64,000 nucleotides of DNA from Syncephalis fuscata (GCA_025786725.1 JAHLTZ010000035.1:1-64000); one strand, 5' to 3'. Positions 49,013 to 62,595 are shown, counted from the stretch's first letter. Program-made: numbers and translations. The notes: a model not told the origin generated them from the letters alone.

Positions 49013-49819
49013 TTAGGCCATATCTTCTTTATGTAATGAAAAACGATCATGCATTTCTTTAATTGTACATCCTTCAGATTCGGCACACTAATATTGCATT
49101 ATTGTATAATAAATAATGTTATCTAAATGTATATAATAACCATGTAGATTTACCTTGCCAAGTAGCATTTGACCAATATCTTTAATCTCGTTATAATCAT
49201 GCAACTGCTGCATAAATGAATCCAATTCAACAGCCATTGGTTCATGGCTAAAATAAATAAAAGATACAAATAAATTTACAATTAGTATAATAGTGGTAAT
49301 AGCAATAATAGATAACTTACGTATTATTGGATTGTTGTATTTCTTGTAATTGATTATATTTACTCTCCAGTGTAGTTACAATTGCTTTTAGCTATTTAAA
49401 TTAACACTATTATTAATCAATATTTAATGTTCATCTTACTGTAGCATTAGGATCTGATGTTAAAGATGAATCAGCAATTTTTGTATCTTTCTATAGATAA
49501 ATAATGTATATTAATACACATTGCTATGCCTTTTGTCGATCAATTTACTTTATCAATTATATTTTTATGATTATCTATCGTATTTGAAGGAGGGGATAGA
49601 CTGGATACAGCAGTATAAACGCTAAGATTTGGTGCTGTAGTACCATAAACTGGCAGTTTACGCCTACATATCAATAGGTTACTAAGTCAAATAGTCAATG
49701 GCCAACGAATAATGCCAGCGAAAACAAAAGAAATGGCAATTGTCGTCGTATCTATGATCTTACAATTCACCGCAACGAACAAGCCTTGACAATGCAGTGG
49801 TGGCAAGCCTTTGAGACAT
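49013..49819 (-). CDS. SWI5: DNA repair protein Swi5/Sae3
   Basis: Six small exons: 49819-49764, 49663-49549, 49490-49440, 49391-49321, 49247-49154, 49087-49013; 153 aa, all phases consistent. The C-terminal third carries the Swi5 signature: a coiled-coil helix (AIVTTLESKYNQLQEI), then LHDYNEIKDIGQMLLGK and AESEGCTIKEMHDRFSL. Swi5 with Sfr1 (Mei5 in budding yeast) stimulates strand exchange by Rad51 and Dmc1. The N-terminal half is Ser/Thr-rich and not conserved. The ATG was chosen because it gives a phase-2 donor that joins exon 2 in frame (RCGELRKLPV). No Sfr1 partner is in the window. Confidence 0.85.
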
Positions 49820-52122
49820 TGATAATGCTTGGCAAATATCGATTAATGAGGCAACAAAATATGGCGATGATGACGGCACGACAGCTGTCTATGGTCGGTA
49901 AAAAACCGCCTTATTCGATCCGCGGCAACAACTGTCTCCATACCGGGATAGTGTAATAAAAAGAATAAAGATGACTAGCTTAATAGATAACCAGCTTAAT
50001 AGATAACCAGCTAAACAACTGGTCTATATTGTAATGTATAAACGTTTAGCAGTTTGAATGACACGCTGTAAGACAATAAGGCTTAACAAGTACGCAGTCA
50101 AAATAATCGCGTATAATTAATAGACAGCGCTCGAGAAAAGAGAGAAAAGGAAAAAAAGAAGCGTGTTTTTTATACACTTTTATTATTATTATTATTATTA
50201 TTATTACACGTATTATTACACGTATTATTACACTTTTTAGTATTACATTTAGTATTAACACTAATCACTTTTATTTTATTTATTATAAAACATTATATTA
50301 TATTAATATACTTGTTATTTTTTGTGCCCATGAGCCATTGACATATGACTAACAGCGGATCAGAGCTGCTGAATGAGTCATATGATGTAAGCATGCCCTG
50401 CCTTTGTGAATTGAAACGATATCTTCATCACGCGTACATTATCGTCATCACTTCTGCGTGGTATGAAGGAGTTGTACGGCAATTATAGCAAATACACTTT
50501 TACTATTAATACAATTACTATTACATTGTTGCTAATACAATTTTGTTATCATTAATACTAATATTAATAGCATATTAAACTTTTTACTAACAATAGTACT
50601 TGCGGTACTAGGTACTTGTAACGGCGTCGGCATTAGTATTAGGCGCCGAGAGCAAAAAGTATCCTGCATTACCGATAAGCTTGGTATGCACTGTATTATG
50701 CTAGTCTTCACCAAGTTAACACCGACCTCCTTAAACAGAAACAGCAGCGCAGTAGTAATAATAGAACAATTAGGCACATGAACGTATAGGCATCTGCATC
50801 TGTATACGTCATAGGCTTTACTGCTTATTCGTGACCACCATCATTACTGTGATAGACAACAGTCCATACACTTGTCATTCACGAGTGTATCCCGTGGTTT
50901 AACGCCTTCTATCCTTCTATCCTTCTTTCTTCCACTTTCTCTATCCCCTTGTGGAGATATCTCCTTCGCAACGCTTGTTCTGCTGCTGCTACTGCTGCCA
51001 CTGCTACTACTTGACTATTCTTATCCATTGCATACCTTTGCATGAATAGCTTTTTAAACACCGACCCACCATTGCTAGTTTGTTTATTAACCTTTGTATT
51101 CTATCGCTTATTGCCACGCTGCTATCCTTCAATCTTTCAATCTTTCAATCTTTGTTTGTATTTTGTATCAAGCAATCGACGCCGCGTGACAAAAGTAAAA
51201 TACAACTTGATTGATAAACATTGTATCTATCCACACGCTTAACTTATTCTTGTGCTTCCACCTTTTGCAACAAGTGTATTCTATCGATTCTGGCCATTAG
51301 CAAGAACTTTTAAACAGTGTAAGTTTTAATAAACCACCATTGCTAGTATATGGATATGTGATTTATTTATTGAATCGTTATTGGATATTAATAACAATAT
51401 TCATCAAATGACATACATTAAAACAAGTATACAGAAGAGTAAAACACGCTGTACTTGCATCTTAAATCAGCAGAGGGTGAGATGGATAGAGAGAGGGACA
51501 GTGCATGTGGATAGTTCAATATCTATAGAGAGAGAGTGTGTGTGTGTGGATAAGGAAACTATAGATCCTAGATGAGTGAATAGATGGATGAATGAATAGA
51601 TATCACGCGGTATGGAAGGGTCAAGGCCATACACGCGTCTAATAGTATGTGTATCTGTGACGAGGCATGACTTTTTGAACACTCAATTCCATTGATACTT
51701 TTAGCGCTGTGATGGTAGAAATATTTGTATGTATGAATAGATGTGTGTGTGTGTGTAAATAGAATGATCATCGTTGTGATGTATTTGTATGTGTATTTGA
51801 TATCAATTCATTACACACTCACACATATAATAATACAAGGATACAAGTACACACACACACACCATAGTATTCTTTTCTCCGCTTCAAACTCCTTAGCAAT
51901 TACAACAGACTTACCTTTAACTACCACTACTACTACCACTACTACTTACTACTTACTACTACTATTTACTACTATTGTTTCTGATATTCCACGTTACCTT
52001 TAGCTAACAATAACCATATCTTTTGTTGTTTATCTCTCATCTCTAGTATCTAGCTTTGTTTCTCTTTTGCATCATCCTTTTTTGTTGTGTTTAAAGAAAA
52101 CGACACGCGCTATTCATTCAAA
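49820..52122. other. Long intergenic region upstream of the RNA-binding protein gene
   Basis: 2.3 kb with simple repeats: (ATT)n at about 50,181-50,206, CAATCTTT x3 at about 51,129-51,153, GT-rich runs at about 51,535 and 51,741, CA runs at about 51,853 and a CTACTA-rich tract at about 51,920-51,975. The last few hundred bases, pyrimidine-rich, are a likely long 5' leader. No gene seen. Confidence 0.55.
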
Positions 52123-54304
52123 ATGTCGGACGATCGTGACCAGACTACACCTTCAGACGTTGCCGCTAGTGGCAATACAGCTGTCCAATCCATCGACTCG
52201 TCAGGTACCACTTCGGTAGGTGATGGCAGTCAAGGCGTTATTGCTGCCGGTGCACAAGTGCCCGCCACAAGTGGTGCCTATGCAGTGGCTGCCTCGCCAC
52301 AGCACCACCCACAGTATGTAGGCCATCCAGGTGCTGGCTACGAACAACACGACCCGAACGCGTTTGGTGCCTACTATCCAGCCTTCCCCGTCCAATCGTA
52401 TCCAGTTGCTCCACAGGCATATTATAGTGACGCGGGTATGTCGCCAGTGGCCTACGCTCAAACACCACCTCTAGGACCAACGGGTTCAGTGTCGCCTTTC
52501 CCCTCGCAATCTCCCTACCTTGCACCAGTTGGTAATGGTGGCGCGGCCATTTACCAGTCGCCGTCGGCCTCGCCCAGTGGATCGGCCACGGCTGCACAGT
52601 ACTATTTCTATTCACAGAATCATACATCGCCGTTTTTGCATCCAGTTCAGATGAGTCCAACGCTGTCGGCCATCTCATCGGCTCCAAGCTCACCACGCCT
52701 TAGCGGCTGTCCATCGCCTACACCGTCGTTTAACGGTGGCAGTAGTCGCAACTACGCACGTAGCAATATTTCGCGTCATCAGGCCTATGATATGTTTGTA
52801 AGCGCTGCAGGCAGTGCCGCCGCCGCTCAAGGACTTAGTCTTACGACCAATGTTTATATTCGCGGCTTACCATCAACTACCACCGATGAAGGACTACATG
52901 CTATGTGTGCAACGTAAGTATATATGTATAATGATGAACTGATGAGTACATATTGACTAATACGCTATGAATACTAGTTTTGGCGCTATTGTATCTTCCA
53001 AGGCCATTATTGATCAAAAGAATGGCGAATGCAAAGGATACGGTTTTGTTATGTACGTCAATGAAGACCAAGCACGTATGTCGATGAATGCCTTGAACGC
53101 CAAAGGTTTCCAAGCTTCATTTGCCAAGGTAAATATTAATATTTATTGTTAATAATAGTATTTTAACTTGTTATTTGTATAGGAATCGTTTAGTACGAAA
53201 TTAAAAAATCTACAAGATCCAAATTCGACCAACATTTACGTGTCGAATTTGCCGTTGGACTTTGATGAAGCAGTAAGTGTTATTAACTATCTTATGAATA
53301 CTATTAATTAATTAATTAATTAATATAATGTAGAAATTGGAGGAATTATTCCAACCATACAAAATTCTTTCACACCGTATTCTACGTGACAACAGTAATG
53401 TGAGTCGTGGTGTTGGATTTGCACGGTAAGTAATTATAATAATTACGACTACATCAATAATAATTGGTATATTATTCATTTATTTGCTGTATATGCTACA
53501 ACAGAATGGAATCACGTGATTCTGCCGTAGCGGTTATTCAGAAATTCAATGGATTTGTTATGCCAGGATCCAGCTTGCCATTACAGGCACGCTTTGCCGA
53601 TTCTCCTGCTCAAAAGAAACTGAAGGGACAATTGGCCCGCAAGCGTATCTGGAAGGGCCGTGATCCTAATATGCCAGATGACGGTGTAAGTATTGAATAC
53701 TTGATTATATAACGGCACAATACTAATGAATATAATATAGTCTTCTCCTAATATGGGCTATGTAACTACTGGCCCAGATGGTGTTAATTCAATTGTACCT
53801 GGCGTGGCACTACCGCCACAAGCAGCCATGCAATTCTATCAAGGCGGGTAAGTAATTATATATATATATATATCATTGTTATTGTTATTGTTATTGTAGA
53901 TACTTATTACATATTATATATTATATATTATATATTATTATAGACCATTGCCTCCTCCAGCAGGTGGTGCCATTTATCAAAATGCCCCTGCCTATCCTGG
54001 TTATACATACGTATCACCACCACAGCAAATGCCATATAGTTCAATGCAACCAGCCACTGCAGCAGCCACTGCCACTTCAGGTGCCTATTATCCCGGTCAG
54101 CCTATGCAAGCACCTATGTTTAGTGTGACATCAGCTGATGGTAATACGACACAACCATTACCAGTTGGTGTAGCATCTGATAATGCCAATATCAACAACC
54201 TTACTGGATTAATGGAACAGAAACTATCACTTAATGATACAAATACTGCTGGTACTTCAACAGGAAGCGCTACAGCAACATCTGCTCCGGTCATTGCCGA
54301 GTAA
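52123..54304 (+). CDS. RBMS/MSSP-like RNA-binding protein with two RRMs
   Basis: Seven exons: 52123-52913, 52978-53128, 53183-53272, 53334-53425, 53505-53685, 53741-53847, 53944-54304; 590 aa, intact. A low-complexity Pro/Ser/Tyr/Gln N-terminus of about 235 residues precedes RRM1 (NVYIRGLPSTTTDEGL, CKGYGFVMYV) and RRM2 (TNIYVSNLPLDFDEAKLEEL, SRGVGFARMES). The pair with its short linker resembles the RBMS family, which binds single-stranded A/U-rich nucleic acid and regulates mRNA. The C-terminus is again Pro/Gln/Tyr-rich and could support condensate formation. The upstream GTG-initiated extension is not needed; the ATG in AAAATGTCG fits a start. Long leader and long 3' flank suggest post-transcriptional control. 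Confidence 0.85.
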
Positions 54305-55171
54305 AAAGACTATCACTACTCATAGGTAGTGTTTTATTGTTTTGTTTTGTGACCACCACATGATTATTACGGTTTTTGTTGTTGTTGTTGTTGCTATTGT
54401 TGCTGTTGTTGTTGCTGTTGCTGTTGTTGTCATTTACGATAATGATAGTCATGTTGTCTCGTTATATTGAAGGATACAAGTGAATAGAATGAATGGATAT
54501 GAATGTTTTTGTTATAATATCCATTCATTCTATTAATTGAATAATCTTGACATACTTTTGATTTATTCTATTCACTTGTATACTTACTCGCTCACTCACT
54601 CGCTCACTTTCTTCTTCTTTCTTATCTTTTCTTTCGATAGTGAATGATTTTACATTTAAAGTAACATTTTTTATTTAACGTCATTTACAAATCGTTTGAT
54701 TTTAGTTCGCTTTCTTTTCTTTTGATTCTCTCTCTATCACTATCACACACACACACACTCGACTATTGCTACCACAAATATCTTCATTACTATATTGATT
54801 ATTAATTATCAATTATGATTATCTCTAGCGCTATCATTATCACTATATTGTCATTATCAGCACCACATCACCATTATCATCATCATCATCATCATCATCA
54901 TCATTATCATACCTTTTGCTTGCTTCTTCATAATCGTCCCTGCTTTTCTTACTTTTTCATATTATCATTACAATGATGGTTGGATTATTTTGAACTACTG
55001 ATCATATATTGTCTATGATACATTTATTGTTTAAAAAATGAAAGAGAGAATAAGAATGGCCATGATGGGCTTATTATATTTAATCAGTGACAATGTAATC
55101 GTTTTAATAACATATAATAATAAGATATATAATATATGATATATGATATATTAACTCAAATGACTTATTTA
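54305..55171. other. 3' flank of the RNA-binding protein gene, repeat rich
   Basis: Holds GTT/GCT triplet repeats (54,376-54,430), a near-inverted repeat of the CACTTGTATACTT/ACAAGTGAATAGAATGAATGG type (54,472-54,590), a CA run (about 54,749-54,760) and ATC repeats (about 54,878-54,904). Probably long 3' UTR followed by intergenic DNA; no gene seen. Confidence 0.55.
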
Positions 55172-56601
55172 TTAAGCACGGATTACTTCATCAATGGCAC
55201 GGGCAAAATAGGCCACATTGCCACGATTAAGTCCAGCCATGGAGATACGACCATTATCTGTCATATAGATATGGAAGCGTTCACGTAGTACTTTGACTTG
55301 ATGAACCTTTAATCCAGTAAATGAAAACATACCGATCTGATCAATGATATGTTGCCAGTTACCAGGTGTACCTTGTTTAACCAATTCATCGTAGAGAGCA
55401 CGACGCATATCGATAATACGACCAGACATTGTACGTAGATTACCAAGCCATTCTTCGTATAAAACTGGATCGTTTAGTACCATGGAGACAATACGGGCAC
55501 CAAAGGCAGGTGGATTTGAGATATTGGCACGGGCCAGTTTAGCTAGTTGTGAATGGACAGCTTTAGCTTGTTCTGGATGACGGGCCACCACAGTTAAACA
55601 GCCACATCGTTCGCTGTAGATACCAAAGTTCTTGGCGTAGGATTGCGCAACAAATAGCTCAAAGCCACGATTGACAAATAGACGGACAGCCCATGCGTCA
55701 CGGTCAACATCACCAGTGGCAAAACCTTGATAGGCACAATCGAAGAATGGGAAATGTTTCTTGGCAGCCATAACATCGGCGATTTGGTGCCATTGTGCTT
55801 CATTTGGATCAACGCCAGTTGGATTATGAGCACAGGCATGCAAAATAATAATTGAACCATCAGGTGCAGCCTATTAAATAATACCATTATGATTAGTATA
55901 TATATATATGTGTGTGTGTGTGTTAGTATGATATATTGTAATAATAGCACGATAAATAAATAAAATGTATTATTACCTTAAGCGAGTTAAGGAATCCATC
56001 GATATCAAGTGACAGTGTATCTGGATTGATATACGTGTATTCTTGTACGTCAAATCCAGCACTGGCAAAGATGGCGCGATGATTAGCCCAGGTAGGATTT
56101 GAGATAAGTACTTGGGCACCGGGACGGTAGAACTTGGCTAGGAAAGCGGCACCTAACGAGTTGGCGCCAGTACCGGAGATTGTTTGCGCTCCCGATGTAC
56201 GCTGTTCTTTAATGCTGGGCTATCGGCTCCCAGTATTAGCTTGGCGGAAGCACTGACCAATTGGGGCAAGCCAGTAATAGATAGATACTCGTGGTCAAGC
56301 GTAGTATCAGTAAGCAAGGCTTGTTTGGCCTAAGTAAAAGATGATTAGTATATATATATATCGCTATTTAGTGTAGTATAGTTACCTTCTGTACTACAGG
56401 TAATACCCAGGGACGGCCTTGGTCATCGCGGTAGGCACCTACACCTAGATTGATTTTTTCCACGGTTGGATCGGCCTTGTAGGAGGCGGTGAGATGAAAG
56501 ATCACATCAGGTGGTGCAAGTTCAACGGCGCCAAAGAAAGAATCGTTTGTCTGTTCGCCAGTTAAATGACCCGACAATGTTTGTAGTCGCTGTTCGGCCA
56601 T
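55172..56601 (-). CDS. AAT2: Aspartate aminotransferase, probably cytosolic
   Basis: Three exons: 56601-56386, 56329-55977, 55870-55172; 422 aa if one base is restored near 56,207-56,210 (between SPALK and EQRTSGAQT). It is a fold-type I PLP enzyme moving amino groups between aspartate and 2-oxoglutarate. Markers: INLGVGAYRDDQGRPWVLPV, ISGTGANSLG, LHACAHNPTGVDP, the PLP lysine in VAQSYAKNFGIYSERCG and the substrate Arg in DNGRISMAGLN. There is no mitochondrial presequence, and the start (MAEQRLQTLSGH) suits the cytosolic or peroxisomal isoform. The frame gap lies in an A-run and the protein is otherwise fully conserved. Confidence 0.9.
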
Positions 56602-57274
56602 AGTGATATAGTTGCTGGTAGAGTAGCGATAGTAGTTAGAAATAAAAGTTGTAAAAATAAAAGTTGTCACTTGATAGAGTGCTATAAGTAGTCAACTGAG
56701 ATTAAAACTACTTATGCGGTAAGAATTAGATGATGACGCATTTGCCTGTGTTTGCATGGCAGTACGGGCACAGACAAATACAATAGGCGCTATTCATGAT
56801 ATATTTATGATATTTATTATTGTTATTTAGAAATTGGAATGTAGATTAGATTTTTGTATAGAACAAATGCACAAGTAGTTGTACTGTATTGTATTTGCCC
56901 TATTCTAGCACTTGTATCATATATACTGTTTATAGTTATAAAAATAGCAACAAATAGAAACAATATTTTAATGACGAGAATGTAGTTTGCAGCATGTTTT
57001 CATTAACATGTGGTGTTGTAACTTGTGTTTTGAATTTGAAATCATTGATAGAATGTTCAAATAAATTCTTGTTTTATTCTCTATAAATAAAATGTGGATC
57101 TATAGCATTGTTTTAAATCACCTATCTAAGATTATCCACATGTACCATGCAAAATTTTTTGAAATGAGCGACGTTATAAACTACAGTAATGTAATATTGT
57201 GAAGACAATTTTTTTGCTCATTTTAAACCTGCTCATTTTTAGCCATTATTACAGCTACTATCACCGCTAGAAAT
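56602..57274. other. Intergenic, no gene seen
   Basis: AT-rich DNA between AAT2 (-) and a small secreted protein (+), presumably holding both promoters. Confidence 0.5.
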
Positions 57275-57670
57275 ATGAATTGCCTTAGTAGTATTCTCGT
57301 TATAAGCTATGCTCTTTTGCTTCAGCTTTGCAACACTGACCAAGCTTCTGCAGCAGTAATGATTGATCCAAGTATTTTACAAAAGTCAAATTTGTGTGCC
57401 GATTCGATGAGCCAAAGTTATTCGGTCGGAGAATTCGTAAAAATTAATGAAAAAGAAAAATTAGCTTTGACAACAAAATGGAGAAATACCATGTTAGGTT
57501 GCACAGCCAGTGCTGAAAACGGTGAAAAGTTTTATTTGATCGATTGTTTAGCGCTAAATGATAAACAAGGCTCAAAATTTAGTTCTGCATTGAAGGAAAG
57601 CAATAATCATTACTTCTCTTTTAAAGCACATGGTTATAAATGTTTTATTTCCCGAGTGGATCAACGATAG
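57275..57670 (+). CDS. Small secreted protein, family not recognised
   Basis: 131 aa, one exon. The signal peptide (LSSILVISYALLLQL) is followed by a mature part of about 105 residues with Cys in SNLCADS, LGCTA, IDCLA and YKCFI, enough for two disulfides. It is basic and lacks membrane segments. The repeated Tyr/Phe-Cys spacing at the end (YKCFISRVDQR) recalls the ends of the FAS1-like proteins (GTCQR), but this is too short to call homology. It stands directly before the tandem kinase-like array. Confidence 0.55.
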   Translation: MNCLSSILVISYALLLQLCNTDQASAAVMIDPSILQKSNLCADSMSQSYSVGEFVKINEKEKLALTTKWRNTMLGCTASAENGEKFYLIDCLALNDKQGSKFSSALKESNNHYFSFKAHGYKCFISRVDQR

Positions 57671-58427
57671 TTTATAAATAAAACCTAGAATAAAGTATTA
57701 AAACTATTTGCATAAAAAGATGTAATAGCATAAGCTAGACAAGTCATCAAAGCATTAGTTATCATTATAACAAATATAGTTTTTAAATGATGTTGTTAAA
57801 ATAAATATTAAATCTAATAGCGTATACATTGTTGTATTGCTATGTTTATACCATTAGCAAGAAATAGTGGTTGAATAAATCTAACAAGCCATATCGTTTT
57901 AGGAATATCAATATTAATGCCGATTAAAAAGCAATCTAACAGATATATACTGTTGTTCTAGAATATCCAGAAACTCAACAATTAGCGGAATGTTCATTAT
58001 GCTATAAAGGTTGTTGGGAATAAACGAGAGTTTTAACTACTAGCTCCGACAATACCAAATAAGCTGTGAGCTGAAGTAAAAACGACAGCATTATTTCTAC
58101 TTCCTTTCTGAGCTCGTAATACTGATGCTAAATATAGCTATGCAAAAAAGCGTAAATTACATGTGCCGAGTAATAATTTTAACATAAAAGTAGCAACCAA
58201 AACATGTTTATCACAAAAAAGCAATGCAAAAAAATATGTCATGGTGGTTTAGCCGATGTTCTAAATTCAGCACTTTATCTACGCTATAGAGTACTTTGGC
58301 AAAAATAAATACTTTGATATACTGCGCTACTTTCTATTCTATTCTGTACAAAAACTACAATTTTTTATTTATCCAGCTTTTCACGGATTTGAGGTTTATT
58401 GTCGCTATTAACGAATATTAATTTATT
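57671..58427. other. Upstream part of tandem unit 1
   Basis: Sequence repeated before each kinase-like gene (also 59,880-60,519 and 61,968-62,595), with local differences just upstream of the start codon. Likely promoter region; no coding frame. Confidence 0.5.
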
Positions 58428-59539
58428 ATGATTAAAACCTGCTTTTTTACTCTTGCTACTGCTTGCAGTTTAGCTATTCTTATTAGTGTACCAGAATCTC
58501 ATGCCGATGGCGGAAGAATGGGCGGTATGTGTAGTTAAATACATTATATACATACATGTATAGTATTGCTGACACATTATATTGTTTATGTAGGACCTAG
58601 CATCAAAGGCGTTGCTGGTCGTGATCACTTGGAAGTAAATGCAGCAGACTATGGACTCAGTGAAATTGACTGGAAAGGCGGAGAAAAAGATTAAGCGTCA
58701 ACAAGGCAAAGTGGCATGGTAATGACGTTGTTCTTAAATGTGGCATAAAGCTTCAAGGTGAATTGATTGCTTTTAAGGTAATTATAAAATGCTGGTTATT
58801 CAATCAAATGCTAAATGTAAATAATAGAAATTATACAATGCTATACCAAAACTAAGAACCCAAGGTGTGGTCGGAGAAGACAACGTAATGATACCATTAA
58901 GCGAGTTTCCAATTCCAAGATCTGAAGAAACACCTCAAGGAATTGTAAATTGTTTTATTTACAATTTATTGAGGGTATTACATTAGATCAGTTTATTATA
59001 AATAACCCATCGCTCGACGCAAGAGCTCCATATTTGAAGGCAATATTCGCCGATGCATTTAAAGGTAGATACTTGCATTGATACACATGCATAAATATTA
59101 ACTGTTATTAGGCGTTACATATTTGCATAAAGCTGGTTTTTTACACGGAGATTTGAATGCTAAAAGTACGTTGATTAATTTATTTATTTGCACATTCATA
59201 CTAACCATTTATACAGATATTATGGTATTTAAAGACTCCAGTAGGAATACTATAAAAGCAACTGTGATAGACTATGATCTTTCAATTCCTATTCCTCCCC
59301 CAGGTGTTGATTGTTCGGCTGATAACAGAGGAATGAGCTCTTTAATTAACCAGGCATTTAACAGTGGATTTCTTCTCAATTTGAAAACAGAGGACACTAC
59401 GAAAGTTCTAACCGGTAACTTGCCAAACAATCTATTATTTAAAGACAAGGCGAAAATTGTTAGTAATCTAATACCTCTTACTATTACTATGAACAGCCTT
59501 TTTCACTTTAAAGGTTGTGATATGACAAGATGGAATTGA
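58428..59539 (+). pseudogene. Secreted kinase-like protein, unit 1, frameshifted
   Basis: Same five-exon plan as unit 2 (exon 1 58428-58524, exon 2 from 58,594). A base is missing in exon 2 near 58,682 (GGAGAAAAAGATTAA instead of GGAGATCAAAGATT), giving an immediate stop. Another is missing in exon 3 near 58,966 (one T less than in unit 3). The end reads MTRWN and stops early because of one more lost base, as in unit 3. Catalytic-loop residues remain (FLHGDLNAKD). Probably inactive unless the shifts are sequence errors. Confidence 0.7.
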
Positions 59540-60519
59540 ATAAGGCATTGCTATAATTTCATTTTAAAAGATTGCTAATAGTTTTGACTTTAGTCATAAA
59601 CTTTGAATTTTTAAATCATCATAATAAACAAACATTACAAACTATAGATGCACATGCTTAATGCGTAATCTGTAAACAATAAGTTCAAACATATATTTGA
59701 TACTAAATGATCGCCTTAATGATGAGCTTTTTATATAAAATGAATGTATAAGTAGCTGTATTGTATTATATTTGCCTTATTTTAATACTTGTATTGTATA
59801 TACCATTCATGGTTGTAGAAACAGAAGCGGCTAAATTGATAGTTGTAAAATCTGCTAGCTGAAAGTTAATAGATTTTATTAAAATAAATATTAAATCTAA
59901 TAGCGTATACATTGTTGTATTGAAATGTTTATATCGTTAGCAAGAAATAGTGGTTGAATAAATCTAACAAGCCATATCGTTTTAGGAATATCAATATTAA
60001 TGCCGATTAAAAAGCAATCTAACAGATATATACTGTTGTTCTAGAATATCCAGAAACTCAACAATTAGCGGAATGTTCATTATGCTATAAAGGTTGTTGG
60101 GAATAAACGAGAGTTTTAACTACTAGCTCCGACAATACCAAATAAGCTGTGAGCTGAAGTAAAAACGACAGCATTATTTCTACTTCCTTTCTGAGCTCGT
60201 AATACTGATGCTAAATATAGCTATGCAAAAAGCGTAAGTTACATGTGCCGAGTAATAATTTTAACATAAAAGCAGTAACCAAAACATGTTTATTGCGGAG
60301 AAAGCATATGCGGAGGGAAATAGGGGGTATAACATGAGTTAACAGGTGTTCTGAAACTAACGTTTTATTTATTGCGTAGCAGTGTTTTGGCGAATATAAA
60401 TACTCTAGCGTATTGCGCTACTTTCTGTTCTATTCTGTACAACAACTACAACTCTCCATTTATCCGACTTCTTTTAGATTTGAAATCTACCCTCGCTATC
60501 AACGAATATTACCTTTATC

Positions 60520-61643
60520 ATGATTAAAACCTGCTTTTTTACTCTTGCTACTGCTTGCAGTTTAGCTATTCTTATTAGTGTACCAGAATCTCATGCCGAT
60601 GGCGGAAGAATGGGCGGTATGTGTAGTTAAATACATTATATACATACATGTATAGTATTGCTGACACATTATATTGTTTATGTAGGACCTAGCATCAAAG
60701 GCGTTGCTGGTCGTGATCACTTAGAAGTAAATGCAGCAGACTATGGACTCAGTGAAATTGACTGGAAAGGCGGAGATCAAAGATTGAGCATCAACAAGGC
60801 AAAGTGGCAAGGCAACAATGCTGTTCTTAAATGTGGCATACAACTTCAAGGTGAATTGGTTGCTTTTAAGGTAATTATAAAATGCTGGTTTATTCAATCA
60901 AACGCTAAATGTAAATAATAGATGCTAAAAGCAGCTATACCAAAACTAAAAGTAGATGAAGTAAACAACGTAATGATACCATTAAGCGAGTTCCCAATTC
61001 CAGGATCTGAAAAAACACCTCAAGGAATTGTAAATTGTTTTGTTTACAAATTCATTGATGGTATCACATTAGAACAGTTCTTTATAAATAACCCATCGTT
61101 TGCCGCAAGGGCACCGGTTTTGAACGAAATATTTGCTCACATATTTAAAGGTAGATACTTGCATTGATACACGTGCATAAATATTAACTGTTAGTAGGCG
61201 TTACTGTTTTGCATAAAGCTGGTCTTTTGCACAAAGATTTGAATGCCAAGAGTACGTTGATTAATTTATTTATTTGCACATTCATACTAACCATTTATAC
61301 AGATATTATGGTACCTAGAGATTTTAGTAAAAGTCTCATAAAGGCAATTATCATCGACTATGATCTTTCAATTCCTATTCCTTCTCCAGGTGTCGATTGT
61401 TCAATAGATAACAAAGGAATGAGTCCTTTAATTAACCAAGCACTTAACAGTGGTTTCCTCCTCAATCAGCCTTTAAGCGCCATTACTAAAGCCCTAGCCG
61501 ATAACTTGCCAAACAATCTATCGGTTACACAAAAGACCAAAATTACTGCCGATCTGAAACCACTTGCTACTATTATGAACAATCTCCTTCGTTTTAAAGG
61601 TTGTGATATGACAAGTGTGGAATTAAATAAGGCATCGCTATAA
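60520..61643 (+). CDS. Secreted protein-kinase-like protein, unit 2 (intact)
   Basis: Exons 60520-60616, 60686-60870, 60922-61150, 61198-61251, 61303-61643; 301 aa, phases consistent. A signal peptide (MIKTCFFTLATACSLAILI) is cleaved near ESHA. The body looks like a small kinase fold: a VAIK-like strand (AVLKCGIQL), a helix with Glu (GELVAFKMLKAAIPK), a hinge (VYKFIDGITLEQFF), a catalytic loop LHKDLNAKDIM (HRDLKxxN type, last Asn replaced by Asp) and IDYDLS in place of DFG. A short helical C-lobe follows, shorter than usual, with Cys in GVDCS and KGCDMT. The substrate is unknown; a secreted or secretory-pathway kinase or pseudokinase is inferred. Confidence 0.7.
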
Positions 61644-62595
61644 TTTCATTTTAAAAGATTGCTAATAGTTTTGACTTTAGTCATAAACTTTGGATTTTTA
61701 AATCATCATAATAAACAAACATTACAAACTATAGATGCACATGCTTAATGCGTAATCTGTAAACAATAAGTTCAAACATATATTTGATACTAAATGATCG
61801 CCTTAATGATGAGCTTTTTATATAAAATGAATGTATAAGTAGCTGTATTGTATTATATTTGCCTTATTTTAATACTTGTATTGTATATACCATTCATGGT
61901 TGTAGAAACAGAAGTAGCTAAATTGATAGTTGTAAAATCTGCTAGCTGAAAGTTAATAGATTTTATTAAAATAAATATTAAATCTAATAGCGTATACATT
62001 GTTGTATTGAAATGTTTATATCGTTAGCAAGAAATAGTGGTTGAATAAATCTAACAAGCCATATCGTTTTAGGAATATCAATATTAATGCCGATTAAAAA
62101 GCAATCTAACAGATATATACTGTTGTTCTAGAATATCCAGAAACTCAACAATTAGCGGAATGTTCATTATGCTATAAAGGTTGTTGGGAATAAACGAGAG
62201 TTTTAACTACTAGCTCCGACAATACCAAATAAGCTGTGAGCTGAAGTAAAAACGACAGCATTATTTCTACTTCCTTTCTGAGCTCGTAATACTGATGCTA
62301 AATATAGCTATGCAAAAAAGCGTAAATTACATGTGCCGAGTAATAATTTTAACATAAAAGTAGTAACCAAAGCATGTTTATTGCGGAGAAAGCAATGCAA
62401 AAAAATAAGAACATATCAGCCAGTGTTCTAAATTTGACAATTTATTTATTGCATAGCAGTGTTTTAGCAAATATAAATACTTCGATATATTGTGTTACTT
62501 TCTATTCTATTCTGTACAACAACTACAACTCTCCATTTATCCGACTTCTTTTAGATTGAAGTTTACCGTCGCTATTAACGAATATTAATTATATC

